A DNA stretch of 64,000 nucleotides from Brevibacillus dissolubilis (GTDB taxonomy: Bacteria > Bacillota > Bacilli > Brevibacillales > Brevibacillaceae): NCBI RefSeq assembly GCF_006170445.1, contig NZ_VCNA01000018.1, positions 1 to 64,000 on the forward strand. The letters are read 5' to 3'. Below are positions 7,363-15,594 of this stretch, piece after piece. Under the pieces are notes generated by a model. The model was given only the letters and a program-made list of their open reading frames with translations. It ran no database searches and had not been told where the DNA came from. Each line of letters opens with the position of its first letter. The first letter of the stretch is position 1. A program made the position numbers and the translations under genes.

Positions 7363-8292
7363 TTAAAAAGGCCGATCCCCTGCGACGGTTACACGTTCCG
7401 CCAAACGCTCATATGGATAATAATCTGAAACAGCATAATGCTGGGTAGCACGATTATCCCAGAAAGCGATTGAATTCGGTTCCCAATGAAAACGAACCTG
7501 GTACTCGGGAATATGTGTTTGACGGAATAAATACTGCAGCAATTCTTCGCTTTCATTCTCCTCAAGTCCAATGATTCTGGTAGTGAAAGACGGATTGACA
7601 TAAAGCAGCTTTCTTCCTGTTTCAGGATGAGTCCGAACAATTGGATGGGCCACGGCCGGATATTCTTCCTGCCTTTTCAAAAGCTCTTCAGGACTCATCA
7701 AATGAGCAAATGATGGAGTAAAATCATGCAGGGCTTGTAACGTGTCAATTCGTTCTTTCACCTTGTCCGGTAAATTATCATATGCAGCGCCCATATCTGC
7801 CCAAAGCGTGTCGCCTCCTACCGGCGGAACTTTAATTAGGCGAAGGATAGCAGCCTTTGCCGGTTTTTCACGAAATGATACATCCGAATGCCATATATTT
7901 TCAAAGCCTTTTTCGATCTTATTTCTGTTAAACTGAATGACTTCCTTGGCCCGGTTCTTGGGAGTATTGTAAAAGGGGTGAACCTCCAAATCTCCAAAAT
8001 TTCGCGCAAAGGCTATCTGCTGCTCTGAGGTAATGTCTTGATTCCTGAAGAAAATGACCTTCCATTCAAGCAGCGCTTCGTTTAACTCTTCCTTTACTTG
8101 CGGTGACAGGGGTTTGGATAGATCTACCCCTTCAATCTCTGCACCAATAATCGGATGTAACGGCTTTACGTTGAAAAGGGAAAAGGTTTGGTTTTCCTTA
8201 TCCACTCTACGCCGAAGGATTCTCGGCCCTTCCTTATCTTCACGGTTTTCAAAATGTACAGGACGTGGATCATTAGAAAATTCAATTGCCAT
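7363..8292 (-). CDS. TauD/TfdA-family Fe(II)/2-oxoglutarate dioxygenase (probable taurine or alkylsulfonate dioxygenase)
   Basis: A 309-residue enzyme that would hydroxylate a sulfonate next to the C-S bond, releasing sulfite and an aldehyde, using O2 and 2-oxoglutarate. The iron site is intact: His135-x-Asp137 in NIWHSDVSF and His285 in RATQHYAVSDY; Arg300, 15 residues after the distal His as in TauD, should bind 2-oxoglutarate. The N-terminus is about 35 residues longer and charged compared with E. coli TauD. ATG 8292 is chosen because GAGAGG lies 9 bases upstream. It directly follows the ABC ATPase gene. Taurine is likely, but other sulfonates or sulfate esters are possible substrates. Confidence 0.88.
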   Translation of the reverse strand: MAIEFSNDPRPVHFENREDKEGPRILRRRVDKENQTFSLFNVKPLHPIIGAEIEGVDLSKPLSPQVKEELNEALLEWKVIFFRNQDITSEQQIAFARNFGDLEVHPFYNTPKNRAKEVIQFNRNKIEKGFENIWHSDVSFREKPAKAAILRLIKVPPVGGDTLWADMGAAYDNLPDKVKERIDTLQALHDFTPSFAHLMSPEELLKRQEEYPAVAHPIVRTHPETGRKLLYVNPSFTTRIIGLEENESEELLQYLFRQTHIPEYQVRFHWEPNSIAFWDNRATQHYAVSDYYPYERLAERVTVAGDRPF

Positions 8293-8305
8293 CGTTCTCA
8301 TCCTC

Positions 8306-9115
8306 TCAACTTGTTTTAATCGCCCCGATAAGATAGCTTCTTAACTCCTGAAATTCTTTATGATGAAAATCCACTGCTGCTGGGTTATTCCTTTTTAAGG
8401 GGTTGGCCATATCAATGGCTATTTTGCCGGGGTTTGGCTGCATCACCAAAATTCTTGTCCCTAGACGCAGGGCTTCATCCACATCATGAGTGATAAAGAA
8501 AATCGTTTTCTTCGTTTCACTCCATAACAACAATAAGTGGTGCTGCATATTTTCTTTTGTCAGGGCATCAAGGGAACTGAATGGTTCATCCATTAAAATG
8601 GCTTTGGGATCTGCCGCCAATGTCCTTGCTATCGCTGCTCTTTGTTTCATTCCCCCTGACAATTGATGGGGAAGTAAATCTCCTGCAGATTCAAGCTGCA
8701 CCAACTGCAAAAAATGATGAACCTGCTTTTCTATTTCTTCCTTTGAATGACCCTTCATCTTTAGACCGAATCCTACGTTCTCTTTTATTTTCATCCAGGG
8801 AAACAAATTATGATGCTGAAAGACAACCCCTATTTCGCTAATCGGTTTTGAATAATGTTTTCCTTCAATCTGTACTTCTCCAGTGGTTGGCTTTTGGAAG
8901 CCGGCGATGATATTTAATAGCGAGGACTTGCCGCACCCTGATGGACCAAGAACACACACAAACTCATTGCTATGCAGATGAAGGTCGATATTTTGAAGTA
9001 CAGCCTGCTGTTGTGACGAATACTGGAACGAGATATTTTTGACCTCAATGATTTTTCGTTTTTGCTCCTGTTCAAAATCTTTATCCTCGAACGGTACACG
9101 ATTTGTGATGGCCAT
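8306..9115 (-). CDS. Sulfonate/taurine ABC transporter, ATP-binding protein
   Basis: A 269-residue ABC ATPase of the nitrate/sulfonate/taurine family: Walker A LGPSGCGKSS (about 56-65), signature LSGGMKQR (152-159), Walker B ILMDEP (173-178). The first 20 or so residues are a charged extension before the domain. It powers the permease encoded two genes upstream. The start is uncertain among closely spaced ATGs (9127, 9124, 9115) behind AAAAGG; 9115 has the most workable spacing. It is translated from just after the stop of the binding-protein gene. Confidence 0.88.
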   Translation of the reverse strand: MAITNRVPFEDKDFEQEQKRKIIEVKNISFQYSSQQQAVLQNIDLHLHSNEFVCVLGPSGCGKSSLLNIIAGFQKPTTGEVQIEGKHYSKPISEIGVVFQHHNLFPWMKIKENVGFGLKMKGHSKEEIEKQVHHFLQLVQLESAGDLLPHQLSGGMKQRAAIARTLAADPKAILMDEPFSSLDALTKENMQHHLLLLWSETKKTIFFITHDVDEALRLGTRILVMQPNPGKIAIDMANPLKRNNPAAVDFHHKEFQELRSYLIGAIKTS

Positions 9116-9137
9116 ATCATTCATCATCCTTTTCGAT

Positions 9138-10178
9138 TCATTCGTAGAAATCGGAAAGTAGCGCTTTTTTGAATGTTGCCTGATCAGGAGCATTCGTAAT
9201 GGACTTTTGATCTACTAAAAAATCGGCTGTGTTCTTTAATGTTTCGGCAAGTGCTCCATCGAAATATTCTTTTTGCTTGGAGGCATCCAGCCAAACGATT
9301 TGTTTCATGGTTTTCAAACTTTCCTCAGGTGATAAACCAAGTTCTTTTGAAAGCAGTTCAGCGGATTTTTCAGGATTATGATGATAATACGTAACGGCTT
9401 CATCCAGAACACTGATATACCCTTTCACAATATCAGGGTATTGTTCTGCGAAATCGGGATGAACAATTCCCAATTCAGCAGTGATAACTCCTTTTTCTGC
9501 GAGCTCCCCTGAATGGATGATCACCTCGCCATTGTCGGCAATAAGCTTTGATTGCATCGGCTGCCAAATATAAGCACCATCAATGTCACCGCGTTGCCAT
9601 GCTGCAAAAATATCGGGTGGCTGCATATCTAAAATTGTAATGTTTTCTTTTGCTGGATCCACCCCTTCAGATTTCAACGCGCCGAGTAAGCTAAAATGGG
9701 AGGTTGAGCTAAATGTTGTCGCAATCGTTTTACCTTTTAGATCTTGTAGAGAGGTAATACCGGAATCTTTTTTGACAACAAGTGCTTCGCTTTCACCGAT
9801 AACATCGTGCAAGTAATAGATCTTGTAAGGCAGTTTACTTGCAATTCCTATTGCAGCAGGAGGAGTTCCAACAAGACCAAAGTCAATACTTCCACTAGCG
9901 ATCGCATTATTGACATCACGGCCTGCTTCAAATTTTACCCACTCAATCTTGATGTCTGGATACTTCTTTTCCAACAGGCCTAGTGCTTTTGCAACTAACT
10001 CGCCATTAGGAGATACCTGATACCCCAGAACAATTTTCTCCGGTACTTTTTCAGATGGATTGGCTTGTGTCGAGTTCACTGTTTCGGCTGCGTTATTCTG
10101 ATTGGAGCAAGCAGCGGTAGCCAACAAGACAAGCAAGGTGGTAATCAACCATAATTTTTTTCGAATTAACGTCTTCAT
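9138..10178 (-). CDS. Sulfonate/taurine ABC transporter, substrate-binding lipoprotein
   Basis: A 346-residue extracellular lipoprotein with a signal peptide ending in TAAC (Cys 24) and an SsuA/TauA/NMT1-type binding fold. Family segments include YQVSPNGELVAKALG near the N-terminus, IDFGLVGTPPAAIG and FAAWQRGDIDGAYIWQP. It would deliver an organosulfonate to the permease encoded upstream. ATG 10178 is preferred (AGAGGA 9 bases upstream) over ATG 10187. It lies 27 bases after the permease stop, in the same operon. The exact ligand is not determined by the sequence; the tauD partner favours taurine or alkylsulfonates. Confidence 0.9.
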   Translation of the reverse strand: MKTLIRKKLWLITTLLVLLATAACSNQNNAAETVNSTQANPSEKVPEKIVLGYQVSPNGELVAKALGLLEKKYPDIKIEWVKFEAGRDVNNAIASGSIDFGLVGTPPAAIGIASKLPYKIYYLHDVIGESEALVVKKDSGITSLQDLKGKTIATTFSSTSHFSLLGALKSEGVDPAKENITILDMQPPDIFAAWQRGDIDGAYIWQPMQSKLIADNGEVIIHSGELAEKGVITAELGIVHPDFAEQYPDIVKGYISVLDEAVTYYHHNPEKSAELLSKELGLSPEESLKTMKQIVWLDASKQKEYFDGALAETLKNTADFLVDQKSITNAPDQATFKKALLSDFYE

Positions 10179-10205
10179 CCTAGTCATTCCTCTATTCTGT
10201 ATGTT

Positions 10206-10997
10206 TTATTTACCTACCCAAGAAAAGCGGCGTGCCTGATAGAAACGCAGCAAACTGTCTAATCCAATTGCAATGATCCCCATCAAGATAATGCCGACAA
10301 AAACAATATCACTTCGTAAATACCTGCTGGCATCAAGCACCATCCATCCAATTCCGTTGGTTGCGGCCACCATTTCAGCAGCTACCAATGTTGCATATGT
10401 AACACCAATTGATGTACGTAACCCAGTGAGAATATCAGGATAGCAAGAGGGCAGGATAATGTATTGGAATAATTGTCGTTTAGTAGCGCCGAGTGAAAGA
10501 GAGGCGTTCATTCGGTCGGCCGGCAATTTCTCTACCGCTGCTGCTGTCGCGATAAACAAAGGGGCAAACCCACTTAAAAATAACAAAGCAATTTTCGATT
10601 CATTTTCAATCCCCAGCCATAAAACAAGCAATGCGTAATAAGCAAGCGGAGGAAGCGGACGGTAGAACTCAATAATCGGATCAAAAATGGCCCGTATATA
10701 TTTGGAGTATCCACATAAGAGCCCTAATGGGACAGCCGTTATAAAGGCAAGAAATAGTGCTGTAAACAGCCGATACATGCTGTTAGCGATATGTGTAAAA
10801 AGAGAGGCACCTTTATAACCTTCTGATAGCAAGACCACAAAGGAAGACCAAACTTCCAGCGGTTTTGGGATAAAGTAAGGGTCTACCCATTCGAAATGGG
10901 TAACAATCGCCCAAATGATGACGAGTACGACTACACTCACAATAGAAATGCCTCTGAACTTAACTTCTTTACTTATTTCAAACGACAGTTTTTCCAT
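10206..10997 (-). CDS. Sulfonate/taurine ABC transporter, permease
   Basis: A 263-residue membrane protein of the SsuC/TauC family with about six transmembrane helices and the cytoplasmic EAA-type loop (SLGATKRQLFQYIILPSCYPDILTG) that docks the ATPase. It is the first gene of the operon: permease, binding protein, ATPase, dioxygenase, SMR transporter. ATG 10997 follows AAAGGAGGT at ideal spacing; the frame is open upstream but crosses the terminator-like leader hairpin and is not coding there. Base composition of this and the following genes is more AT-rich than the flanking ribosomal genes. Confidence 0.9.
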   Translation of the reverse strand: MEKLSFEISKEVKFRGISIVSVVVLVIIWAIVTHFEWVDPYFIPKPLEVWSSFVVLLSEGYKGASLFTHIANSMYRLFTALFLAFITAVPLGLLCGYSKYIRAIFDPIIEFYRPLPPLAYYALLVLWLGIENESKIALLFLSGFAPLFIATAAAVEKLPADRMNASLSLGATKRQLFQYIILPSCYPDILTGLRTSIGVTYATLVAAEMVAATNGIGWMVLDASRYLRSDIVFVGIILMGIIAIGLDSLLRFYQARRFSWVGK

Positions 10998-11019
10998 TTG
11001 TACCTCCTTTAAAATAAAT

Positions 11020-11059
11020 AAAAAAGACTCCCTCATAAATGAATTATGATTAGGGAGCC
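11020..11059 (-). terminator. Attenuator-like hairpin in the sulfonate operon leader
   Basis: On the minus strand GGCTCCCT and AGGGAGTC pair (8 bp, one G-U) around an AT-rich loop, followed by TTTTTT, 20 bases before the permease start and downstream of the promoter. This placement is that of a leader attenuator. A small hairpin CCAG-ACAA-CTGG lies just before it and could take part in an alternative fold. Confidence 0.65.
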
Positions 11060-11082
11060 TCCAGTTGTCTGGTCGGTTGAGT

Positions 11083-11096
11083 ATTCCGATTGGATT
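11083..11096. promoter_or_regulatory. Operator-like dyad at the start of the sulfonate operon
   Basis: ATTCCGATTGGATT has imperfect twofold symmetry (10 of 14 positions) and lies at the expected transcription start of the sulfonate operon. No regulator gene is adjacent. Confidence 0.3.
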
Positions 11097-11105
11097 AGTA
11101 AGGAT

Positions 11106-11134
11106 ATAGTAACAGGATATGATGTAGGGGTCAA
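11106..11134 (-). promoter_or_regulatory. Promoter of the sulfonate/taurine operon
   Basis: TTGACC (11129-11134), 17-base spacer, TACTAT (11106-11111). It lies just after the rpsI terminator and leaves a leader of about 100 nt before the permease start. Confidence 0.7.
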
Positions 11135-11140
11135 TAGCAT

Positions 11141-11177
11141 AAAAAAAGACCCCCAACCAAAATGGTTGAGAGTCTTT
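11141..11177 (-). terminator. rplM-rpsI terminator
   Basis: On the minus strand AAGACTCTCAACC pairs with GGTTGGGGGTCTT (G-U pairs or mismatches inside), followed by TTTTTTT, shortly after the rpsI stop. Confidence 0.88.
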
Positions 11178-11189
11178 GTAACGTTGAAA

Positions 11190-11582
11190 TTAACGTTTGG
11201 AGAACTGTGGAGCGCGACGAGCAGCTTTGAGACCGTATTTTTTACGCTCTTTCATACGTGGGTCACGAGTCAGGAAGCCTGCTTTTTTGAGGGAGCCACG
11301 AAGTTCTGGATCCGCTTTGAGAAGCGCGCGGGCAACACCATGACGGATTGCGCCAGCTTGTCCAGTTGTACCGCCACCACGTACGTTGATGAGAACATCA
11401 TAACGACCGAGGGTTTCAGTCAGAACGAGTGGTTGTTTAACGATCAGTTTAAGAGTTTCAAGACCAAAGTAGTTATCCATTTCACGCTTGTTGATCACAA
11501 TGCGACCTTCGCCTGGAACCAAGCGAACGCGTGCTACAGAGTGCTTACGACGACCAGTACCGTAGTATTGAACTTGTGCCAC
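11190..11582 (-). CDS. rpsI: Ribosomal protein S9 (uS9)
   Basis: A 130-residue small-subunit protein of the 30S head whose C-terminal tail reaches the P-site tRNA. The family ends are intact: [20 protein letters not shown] at the start and the basic ending [12 protein letters not shown], whose terminal KR contacts tRNA. It follows rplM by 22 bases, the usual rplM-rpsI pair, and is followed by a strong terminator. ATG 11582 has AAGGAGG upstream. Confidence 0.98.
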   Translation of the reverse strand: MAQVQYYGTGRRKHSVARVRLVPGEGRIVINKREMDNYFGLETLKLIVKQPLVLTETLGRYDVLINVRGGGTTGQAGAIRHGVARALLKADPELRGSLKKAGFLTRDPRMKERKKYGLKAARRAPQFSKR

Positions 11583-11604
11583 GAGTCATTTCCTCCTTAT
11601 ACGA

Positions 11605-12042
11605 TTAACCGCGAATTTGCCATGCTTCTGGTTTTTGAGCTGCATGTGGATGTTCAGTGCCAGCATAAACTTTCAGCTTGGTGAACATTTGACGACCAAG
11701 GCTGTTCTTAGGAAGCATGCCTTTTACAGCGAGTTCGAACAGACGATCTGGTCTCTTAGCGAGCATTTGACCAGCAGTGGTAGATTTCAAACCACCTGGA
11801 TACAGGGAGTGAGTGTAGTAAACTTTGTCGGTAAGTTTTTTACCGGTCAGTTTGATTTTGTCAGCGTTGATGATTACAACGAAGTCACCTGTGTCAACGT
11901 GTGGAGTGTATTCAGGCTTGTGTTTGCCGCGAAGAATGGTAGCTACTTCGCTCGCAAGACGACCAAGAGTTTGACCTTCGGCATCAACGATGTACCATTT
12001 GCGCTCAACTTGAAGCGGTTTCGCCATATATGTGGTACGCAT
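11605..12042 (-). CDS. rplM: Ribosomal protein L13 (uL13)
   Basis: A 145-residue large-subunit assembly protein ([42 protein letters not shown]). It is the first gene of the rplM-rpsI operon, preceded by its own promoter and a leader that probably folds as the L13 leader through which L13 represses its own synthesis. ATG 12042 is chosen because AGGAGGGA lies 9 bases upstream; the frame is open further into the leader but this is not coding. Confidence 0.98.
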   Translation of the reverse strand: MRTTYMAKPLQVERKWYIVDAEGQTLGRLASEVATILRGKHKPEYTPHVDTGDFVVIINADKIKLTGKKLTDKVYYTHSLYPGGLKSTTAGQMLAKRPDRLFELAVKGMLPKNSLGRQMFTKLKVYAGTEHPHAAQKPEAWQIRG

Positions 12043-12044
12043 GA

Positions 12045-12195
12045 GTTTTGTCCCTCCTAAATGTTTCCCGTTCAATCTTTCAGAGGTAAGCTGCAACGGT
12101 GGGCAACTTAGCCTTGTGTGTCTTACTGGATCTTTTGTTGAAACACGAACTTGTTTTTTCAATTCCGGGGCTAGAGTGGGGCTAGCGGGATATGA
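12045..12195 (-). promoter_or_regulatory. Probable L13 leader RNA of rplM
   Basis: The roughly 160-nt untranslated leader between the promoter and rplM contains GC-rich segments just upstream of the ribosome-binding site (GTTGCCCACCGTTGCAGCTT region, about 12085-12110). In Bacilli, rplM carries an autoregulatory L13 leader at this place. Position is clear; membership in the Rfam family is inferred and was not scored. Confidence 0.5.
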
Positions 12196-12209
12196 AAATA
12201 CCATTGACA

Positions 12210-12238
12210 ATCGTACTATATTAGGCAGTCAGAGTCAA
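12210..12238 (-). promoter_or_regulatory. rplM promoter
   Basis: TTGACT (12233-12238), 17-base spacer, TACGAT (12210-12215), immediately after the truA stop codon. Confidence 0.7.
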
Positions 12239-12247
12239 GTGTAACTC

Positions 12248-12991
12248 TCATTTTTCTTCATAAAAAACCGCCCACATGGTTAAGCCTTTGGCCGGTGCGG
12301 TTTTCCCTGCCCGTTCGCGGTCACAGGCAGCAAGGATCGCTGGAAATTCATCGGGCTCTCGCTTGCCTTGGCCTACCTCTACGAGCGTGCCTGCGATGAT
12401 CCGTACCATGTTGTAGAGAAACCCGTTGCCTCGGCAGATCACCCAAACGAACTGGCCTTCCCGCTCGACACGGACATCGTAGATCGTACGCACCTTGTCC
12501 TCCACATAGGTCTTGGCAGAGCAAAACGAAGTGAAATCGTGCGTGCCGATCAGATGGCGGGCCGCCTCCTGCATCTTCTCCACGTCCAGTGGGAACCGGA
12601 TATGATCAGCATACCGGTGGCGGAACAGATCGGCTACCTTGCCGTTATCGATGCAGTAGCGGTATTCCTTGACTTTGACATCAAAACGGGCGTGAAAATC
12701 GATCGGTGCTTCCTCCACAGACTGGATGATGATGGAGTCGGGCAGCTGGTTGTTCAGCACAAAGGCCCATTTATCAATCGGAATACCTGACTTGGTGTCA
12801 AAATGAAACACCTGTCCCCTCGCATGCACACCCGCGTCTGTCCGGCCAGAGCCTGCGATCTGGATCGTCTCCCCCGTCACCCGGAAGAGTGCCTCCTCAA
12901 TCGTCCCCTGTACCGTCACCACATCAGGCTGCACCTGAAAGCCACTGTAATCTGTTCCGTCATAAGCAACTACAGCTTTGAGCCGTCTCAT
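12248..12991 (-). CDS. truA: tRNA pseudouridine(38-40) synthase TruA
   Basis: A 247-residue enzyme that converts U38, U39 and U40 of the tRNA anticodon arm to pseudouridine. The catalytic Asp is Asp 52 in GSGRTDAGVHA; YRYCI and GNGFLYNMVRIIAGTLVEVG are further family motifs. ATG 12991 overlaps the ecfT stop as ATGA, with GGGGTGG upstream, indicating translational coupling. It is the last gene of the ecfA1-ecfA2-ecfT-truA group and is followed by the separate rplM promoter. Confidence 0.96.
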   Translation of the reverse strand: MRRLKAVVAYDGTDYSGFQVQPDVVTVQGTIEEALFRVTGETIQIAGSGRTDAGVHARGQVFHFDTKSGIPIDKWAFVLNNQLPDSIIIQSVEEAPIDFHARFDVKVKEYRYCIDNGKVADLFRHRYADHIRFPLDVEKMQEAARHLIGTHDFTSFCSAKTYVEDKVRTIYDVRVEREGQFVWVICRGNGFLYNMVRIIAGTLVEVGQGKREPDEFPAILAACDRERAGKTAPAKGLTMWAVFYEEK

Positions 12992-13791
12992 GCCCGTAAC
13001 CACCCCACCAGTCCCATGATGACAAGCAAAATCACAGCGAGTGCTGGGTCACGCCAGGTAAACTTGAGCTGACGCAGCCTTGTGCGCCCCTCTCCGCCAC
13101 GATACCCGCGTGCCTCCATCGCCAGTGCCAGCTCCTCTGCACGGCGGAATGCACTGACAAACAGCGGGATTACGATGGGAAGCATCGCCTTGGCGCGTCT
13201 CACCATATTTCCCGACTCAAAATCAGCACCGCGTGCCGTCTGCGCCTTGATGATCTTATCCGTCTCCTCCATGAGCGTCGGGATGAACCGAAGCGCAATC
13301 GACAGCATCAGGGCCACTTCATGGACGGGTACTCCGATCTTTTTCGCAGGGGCTAAGAGCCTCTCCAAACCATCTGTCAGATCGATCGGGGAGGTCGTCA
13401 GCGTCAAAAGAGAACTGATCAGCACCAGAAGACCGATACGCAGCGTCATGTAGATCGCCTGCCGCACACCTTCTTCGTGAATGCTGAACCAGCCCGTCTC
13501 AAAATAGACCTCTCCGCCTTTGGTCGTCAACAGATGCAGGACGACTGTAAACAAAAGCAGGAACCAGACCGGTTTGAGACCTTTGACCATATAGCCATAC
13601 GAGATCCGAGCCGCCGCCACACCACTAAGCACGAAGATCGTGAGAATTCCGTACGTCACCGGATTATTCGCCATGAATACGGCAAACGCAAAGAGGATCA
13701 CAAACAGAAGCTTACTGCGCGGGTCCAGACGGTGCACATACGACTCCGCCGGCACATATTGCCCGATGGCAAAGTTGGTCAGCATACTCAT
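12988..13791 (-). CDS. ecfT: EcfT, energy-coupling factor transporter transmembrane subunit
   Basis: A 267-residue membrane scaffold of group II ECF vitamin/metal transporters. It couples the two ATPases EcfA1 and EcfA2 to exchangeable S components encoded elsewhere. The two coupling-helix motifs contacting the ATPases are Ala-Arg-Gly at 186-188 (AQTARGADF) and 227-229 (MEARGYRGG). About five membrane helices are seen. The start overlaps the ecfA2 stop by four bases (ATGA), and the stop overlaps truA likewise, so the group is tightly coupled. Confidence 0.96.
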   Translation of the reverse strand: MSMLTNFAIGQYVPAESYVHRLDPRSKLLFVILFAFAVFMANNPVTYGILTIFVLSGVAAARISYGYMVKGLKPVWFLLLFTVVLHLLTTKGGEVYFETGWFSIHEEGVRQAIYMTLRIGLLVLISSLLTLTTSPIDLTDGLERLLAPAKKIGVPVHEVALMLSIALRFIPTLMEETDKIIKAQTARGADFESGNMVRRAKAMLPIVIPLFVSAFRRAEELALAMEARGYRGGEGRTRLRQLKFTWRDPALAVILLVIMGLVGWLRA

Positions 13792-14666
13792 CGCCTGACC
13801 CCCTTCCCACTGGTCAGCATCGCCAGCAGATGCCGCTCCAGCTCTTCTTCCCGGTACAAGGTGAGGGGAATCTGCTGATCCATCGGCAGACGCTGATTGA
13901 GCTTGTGGATGAGCGATACCGTCTCAGGTACGTCCAAGGCAAGCGAACGCAAGCGCTCCGCCTGGATGAAGACATCCTCCGGCTTCCCTTGCATGACGAT
14001 CTGCCCACCTGCCATAACGACGAGCATATCGGCGTAGCGGGCCACCTCCTCCATGCTGTGGGTGACCAGGATGGTGGTCAGCTTCTGTTCCTGGTGAATC
14101 CCGTAGATCGCCTCCAGAATCGCTTTACGCCCCGCTGGATCAAGCCCTGCTGTCGGTTCGTCAAGCACCAGTACCTGCGGCTGCATCGCCAGTACACCAG
14201 CAATCGCCACCCGCCGCATCTGCCCTCCGCTCAACTGGAACGGAGAACGGTCCTTGAACTCGTCATACGGCAGGCCGACAATATTCAATGCTTCTCGGGC
14301 ACGCAACAGAGCCATATCTGCCGGCATGTCAAAATTAAGCGGGCCATACATCACATCTTTGATCACCGACTCCTCAAACAGCTGATGCTCCGGATATTGG
14401 AACACCAATCCCACTCGTCTGCGCCACTCACGGGTCTGTTTGGTCTTGCGGTTGATCTCCAAGTCCCCCATCCGCAGCGTCCCGGAGGTTGGTTTTAACA
14501 AGCCGTTCAGGTGCTGGATCAACGTGGACTTGCCGGAACCCGTCTGGCCGATGATTCCGACATAAGCCCCCTGTGGAATCGTCAGCGAGAGGTTGGAGAT
14601 GGCTTCCTTTTCAAACGGGGTTCCTTCGCCGTATACATACGTTACGTTCTCAAGAGAGATTTGCAT
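13788..14666 (-). CDS. ecfA2: EcfA2, energy-coupling factor ATPase
   Basis: A 292-residue ABC ATPase with Walker A GQTGSGKSTLIQHLNG (about 37-52), signature LSGGQMRR, Walker B VLVLDEPTAG and switch His in LVTHSMEEV. It pairs with EcfA1 under EcfT to drive vitamin uptake. The start lies 25 bases inside the end of ecfA1, with GGAG six bases upstream; this overlap implies coupled translation and balanced subunit supply. Confidence 0.96.
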   Translation of the reverse strand: MQISLENVTYVYGEGTPFEKEAISNLSLTIPQGAYVGIIGQTGSGKSTLIQHLNGLLKPTSGTLRMGDLEINRKTKQTREWRRRVGLVFQYPEHQLFEESVIKDVMYGPLNFDMPADMALLRAREALNIVGLPYDEFKDRSPFQLSGGQMRRVAIAGVLAMQPQVLVLDEPTAGLDPAGRKAILEAIYGIHQEQKLTTILVTHSMEEVARYADMLVVMAGGQIVMQGKPEDVFIQAERLRSLALDVPETVSLIHKLNQRLPMDQQIPLTLYREEELERHLLAMLTSGKGVRR

Positions 14667-15496
14667 AGCTGCTCCACCAACTCCTCCTGCTGCAACACGG
14701 GGTCCAGCGTTGTTACGCCCTGATTGATCAGCCTATGCCGCAGACGCACCGCAAACGGGACGTCTACCCCAATCCGTTGCAGCTGCTCCACTTCACGGTA
14801 TACCTCGTCTGGTCGGCCATCTGCATATACCTTGCCATCATTCATCACGATCACCCGGTCAGAGAGCAGTGTCTCCTCAGGAAAATGCGTGATGTTAATG
14901 ACGGTGATCCCTTCTGTCTGGTTTAAAAAGTGAGCCAGCTCCATCACCTCTTTGCGTCCCTTGGGATCGAGCATGGCTGTCGCTTCATCCAGAATCATCA
15001 CAGTCGGTCGCATCGCCATGATCCCTGCGATGGCTATCCGCTGTTTTTGACCGCCTGAGAGACGGTGTGGCTGTCTGTCCGCATACTCAAGCATATTGAC
15101 CGCCTGTAGAGCCTCTTCCAGGCGTCTGCGCATCTCTGACGGCTCTACCCCCATATTCTCCATCCCAAAGGCCACATCGTCCTCTACCGTGGTACCGACG
15201 ATCTGGTTATCAGGGTTTTGGAACACCATCCCGACCCGGCACCGGATCTCCCAGACAGAGGACTCCTGATTGGTGGCAAAGCCGGAGACAGTGAGTACCC
15301 CCTGTTCGGGAATTAAAAGCGCATTGATACATTTCGCCAACGTCGATTTGCCTGAGCCGTTGTGTCCGATGATCGAAACAAACGAACCGGCCCCAATGGC
15401 AAAATCAACGCCATTCACCACATAAACTTTTTCCTGCTGGTCGGTTTCATACGCGAACGTGACCTTGTCCGCAACAATGATCGCTTCTTGGTTCAT
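14642..15496 (-). CDS. ecfA1: EcfA1, energy-coupling factor ATPase
   Basis: A 284-residue ABC ATPase with Walker A GHNGSGKSTLAKCINA, signature LSGGQKQR, Walker B VMILDEATAM and switch His in NITHFPEE; Glu in the Walker B pair is present. It is the first gene of the ECF energising module. ATG 15496 follows GGGGAAGTGAG; the longer open frame runs into the rplQ terminator. Only about 29 bases separate the terminator T-run from the start, so no separate promoter fits there; expression probably depends on read-through from the rplQ operon or on a promoter within the hairpin region. Confidence 0.95.
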   Translation of the reverse strand: MNQEAIIVADKVTFAYETDQQEKVYVVNGVDFAIGAGSFVSIIGHNGSGKSTLAKCINALLIPEQGVLTVSGFATNQESSVWEIRCRVGMVFQNPDNQIVGTTVEDDVAFGMENMGVEPSEMRRRLEEALQAVNMLEYADRQPHRLSGGQKQRIAIAGIMAMRPTVMILDEATAMLDPKGRKEVMELAHFLNQTEGITVINITHFPEETLLSDRVIVMNDGKVYADGRPDEVYREVEQLQRIGVDVPFAVRLRHRLINQGVTTLDPVLQQEELVEQLCKSLLRT

Positions 15497-15524
15497 GATA
15501 CTCACTTCCCCCGCATGAAAAAAC

Positions 15525-15578
15525 AAAAAAGGGTATGAATCAGAATCTGGTTTACACCAGACTCTGCCCTCACCCTTT
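15525..15578 (-). terminator. Terminator after rplQ (end of the S10-spc-alpha run)
   Basis: On the minus strand an outer AAAGGGT / ACCCTTT pairing encloses CAGAGTCTGG / CCAGATTCTG, followed by TTTTTTG. It lies between rplQ and ecfA1 and may be partly leaky. Confidence 0.75.
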
Positions 15579-15594
15579 CTCTAGCTACAAAGCA

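Noticed and set aside
12200-12225. TTGACA on the plus strand upstream of rplM (about 12204-12209)
   Set aside because: No -10 hexamer at suitable distance and no plus-strand gene downstream; it is part of the minus-strand leader.
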